Shown: positions 57,105 to 58,506 of the stretch, piece after piece
Numbering within the stretch: position 1 is the stretch's first letter
Layout of the letters: each line of letters begins with the position of its first letter
Source: Caloramator proteoclasticus DSM 10124
GTDB taxonomy: Bacteria > Bacillota > Clostridia > Clostridiales > Caloramatoraceae
Length of the DNA stretch: 58,506 nt
Assembly (NCBI RefSeq): GCF_900129265.1
Contig: NZ_FQVG01000008.1
Location: 1 to 58,506, forward strand
Direction of reading: 5' to 3'
Made by a program: the position numbers and the translations under genes
Notes under the pieces: model-generated
What the model was told of the DNA's origin: nothing
Databases searched by the model: none
Seen by the model: only the letters and a program-made list of their open reading frames with translations

Positions 57105-58255
57105 AGAGATTGCCTTTGGTGTTTGTTTTAATCTTAAGCTTACTATTTCAAGGTTGTTGGGATAAGGTGGAGATAGATGAAAGGGCCTTTGTAGGTGGGA
57201 TATTTATTGATGCTGTGGGAGAAGAAGGAAGCAAAGAATCAAAAGAGGTAAAACCCTTTTATGAGGAGGATATGGATGGCACCTTAAAGGTAATATTTAC
57301 ACTTGCAAATCCTGGCGAGGTCTTAAAGGGCGGAGAAAAGGGGTATGTTACTGTTGAGGCTGAGGCAGAGACAATACCAGATGCAATAAGAAAAATAGGA
57401 ATAAGGTTAAATAGAACTCCTTTTTTTGCACATACAAAGGTTGTTGTTTTAAGTGATAAAGTGCTTAAAAATGAAAGGATATTCAAAGAAATAATAGATT
57501 TTTTAGAAAGAGACCCCGACATCAATGCTTCAGTTAATATTATGATGCTTGAGGGTGATATTGAAAAACTTACTAAAATAAAACCAAAGCTTGATATATA
57601 TCTTGTTACATATATACAGGGTGTATTTAGGAATGCAAGTAACTTATCATATATTGTACCTGTAAAATTATTAGATTTTATTTCAAATCTTAATTCAGGC
57701 AATAAGGCAATAATGCCGGTTATAACTATTAAGGAAGATGAGATTGAGATAAAGAATATTGCATTAATAAAGGATAATAAGCTCTATAAACAGGTGGATG
57801 AAAAATATTTAAGGGCATTTCAATTTTTAAATGATAAATTAAAGGGAGGAAGAAAGTTTGTAAACTATAAGGGAATAGATATATCCTATTTTATACAGGA
57901 TAACTATAGGGATATATATGTAGAGGATGATAATGGAAAGCTCAAATTTACAATAAAGGCTGAACTTGAAGGATACTTAGAAAATGAATCCTTTAGTAAA
58001 GAGGATATTGATAAAAAAATTTTAGATGATATAGAGAGCATTTTATCAAAATCCTTTGAACTTGAAATGATGGAAACAATAAAATACTTCCAAGATGATA
58101 TAGAGGCTGATTATTTAGGTTTAGAGGATTATACAAGAAAGAATTATTATAAAGTCTATAAAAAATATAAGGATAATTGGGATGAGGCATTTAAAGAGGC
58201 AGAATTTAGAGTTGAAGTAAAGGCCTTTATAAGAAGAATAGGATCAAAGAGGTAA
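57101..58255 (+). CDS. GerC-family spore germination lipoprotein
   Basis: 384 residues. Lipoprotein signal with LFQGC (Cys19), so it is lipidated by Lgt and anchored outside the inner spore membrane. CWDKVEIDERAFVGGI is the characteristic start of mature Ger(x)C proteins; the following AEAETIPDAIRKIGIRLNRTPFFAHTKVVVLS and the C-terminal helical domain with KYKDNWDEAFKEAEFRVEVKAFIRRIGSKR are also typical. Last gene of the operon. Eight bases of spacer plus a poor hairpin separate it from the mobile repeat. Confidence 0.94.
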   Translation: MKRLPLVFVLILSLLFQGCWDKVEIDERAFVGGIFIDAVGEEGSKESKEVKPFYEEDMDGTLKVIFTLANPGEVLKGGEKGYVTVEAEAETIPDAIRKIGIRLNRTPFFAHTKVVVLSDKVLKNERIFKEIIDFLERDPDINASVNIMMLEGDIEKLTKIKPKLDIYLVTYIQGVFRNASNLSYIVPVKLLDFISNLNSGNKAIMPVITIKEDEIEIKNIALIKDNKLYKQVDEKYLRAFQFLNDKLKGGRKFVNYKGIDISYFIQDNYRDIYVEDDNGKLKFTIKAELEGYLENESFSKEDIDKKILDDIESILSKSFELEMMETIKYFQDDIEADYLGLEDYTRKNYYKVYKKYKDNWDEAFKEAEFRVEVKAFIRRIGSKR

Positions 58256-58268
58256 TAAAATTGCCTCT

Positions 58269-58506
58269 CAGATTGTTGACAAACCTAATTGTTAGCTAAA
58301 GTATGAAAAAGCCCCATGAAAGGATTTCAAATTGGCATATTTCATGAGCTTTAGCAATTCTTAGCTTTTCGACTTTGGAAAAGTCCGTAATTCGGCACAG
58401 GACGTGCCGAGCCGAGCGGCCATCAGGACGATGGCATCGCGAGGGTAGGACTTTTTCAAACAAAGAAAAGCTTAGAATTGATTAGCGAAATGAACGAATG
58501 CCTAAG
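58269..58506 (-). mobile_element. Hairpin-forming MITE-like mobile repeat, copy 2 (cut by window edge)
   Basis: Inverse orientation relative to copy 1. It begins at CAGATTGTTGACAAA and runs to the window end, so about 45 bp are missing. 58345-58468 is identical to the inverse complement of 12673-12796. The outer arms differ from copy 1, but pairing is kept: copy 1 GGGC/GCCC becomes GGCAT/ATGCC. It begins 13 bp after the gerC stop, at the foot of a short AGAGGTAA / TTGCCTCT hairpin. Confidence 0.85.

Overview
The window is AT-rich DNA from an endospore-forming member of the Clostridia (Bacillota). The evidence is the content: YabG, SipL, Veg, four CotS-family coat proteins, a GerA-type germinant receptor operon, a T-box in front of metG and sigma-K-like promoters. 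The gene order metG-tatD-yabE-rnmV-rsmA ... yabG-veg-sipL-ispE is the same backbone as the Bacillus subtilis metS-yabD-yabE-rnmV-ksgA-yabG-veg-sspF-ispE region. Here it is opened between rsmA and yabG by about 40 kb of other genes, and sipL stands where sspF would be. The genus cannot be fixed from this alone; a Clostridiaceae / Caloramator-like thermophile is a guess.

Layout. 1-159: C-terminal end of a transposase cut by the window edge. 344-1798: RDD membrane protein with DxDxDG repeats. 1795-7597: T-box, metG, tatD, yabE-like, rnmV, rsmA. 7611-12542: an unknown protein behind a palindromic, sigma-K-like promoter, small membrane proteins, lgt, a GNAT acetyltransferase, a lipoprotein. 12589-12870: a 282-bp hairpin-forming mobile repeat; a second copy runs off the right edge (58269-58506) in the opposite orientation. 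13023-16445: MarR regulator and a MacAB-like export system. 16486-22746: a small helical protein, ferredoxin, histidine kinase, uppP, a CotF/ferritin-like protein, a ferredoxin-domain protein, a LysM-CAP protein, a ROK glucokinase.

22798-34681 is the most interesting stretch. The gene for mannose-1-phosphate guanylyltransferase (manC) is cut in two by a 10.8-kb integrative element (23389-34216). The element carries a large serine recombinase with two small upstream ORFs, an RloA/RloB (AbiL-type) ATPase-TOPRIM pair and a complete type I restriction system (hsdM-hsdS-hsdR). A 9-bp core is repeated at both ends, and precise recombination there would rebuild an uninterrupted 354-codon manC reading frame. 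The joined element ends form a dyad centred on that core. This is the architecture of gene-interrupting elements that are excised during sporulation in Bacillus (skin/sigK, SP-beta/spsM), but here the cargo is anti-phage defence.

35048-38728: two chemoreceptors that carry what looks like the same sensor domain on opposite sides of the signalling module. 38950-47733: two CotSA-like glycosyltransferases, four CotS-family proteins (one without the kinase-fold catalytic motifs), a coiled-coil protein and an MFS transporter; several have sigma-K-like promoters, as does yabG. 47860-53432: yabG, a SpoIID-like/amidase fusion, veg, sipL, ispE. 53436-58255: a nucleotidyltransferase and the germination operon (CLC_0170-like small protein, gerA, gerB, gerC).

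All family assignments come from reading the sequence, without database searches. Starts were set by ribosome-binding sites and differ in many places from the longest open frame.
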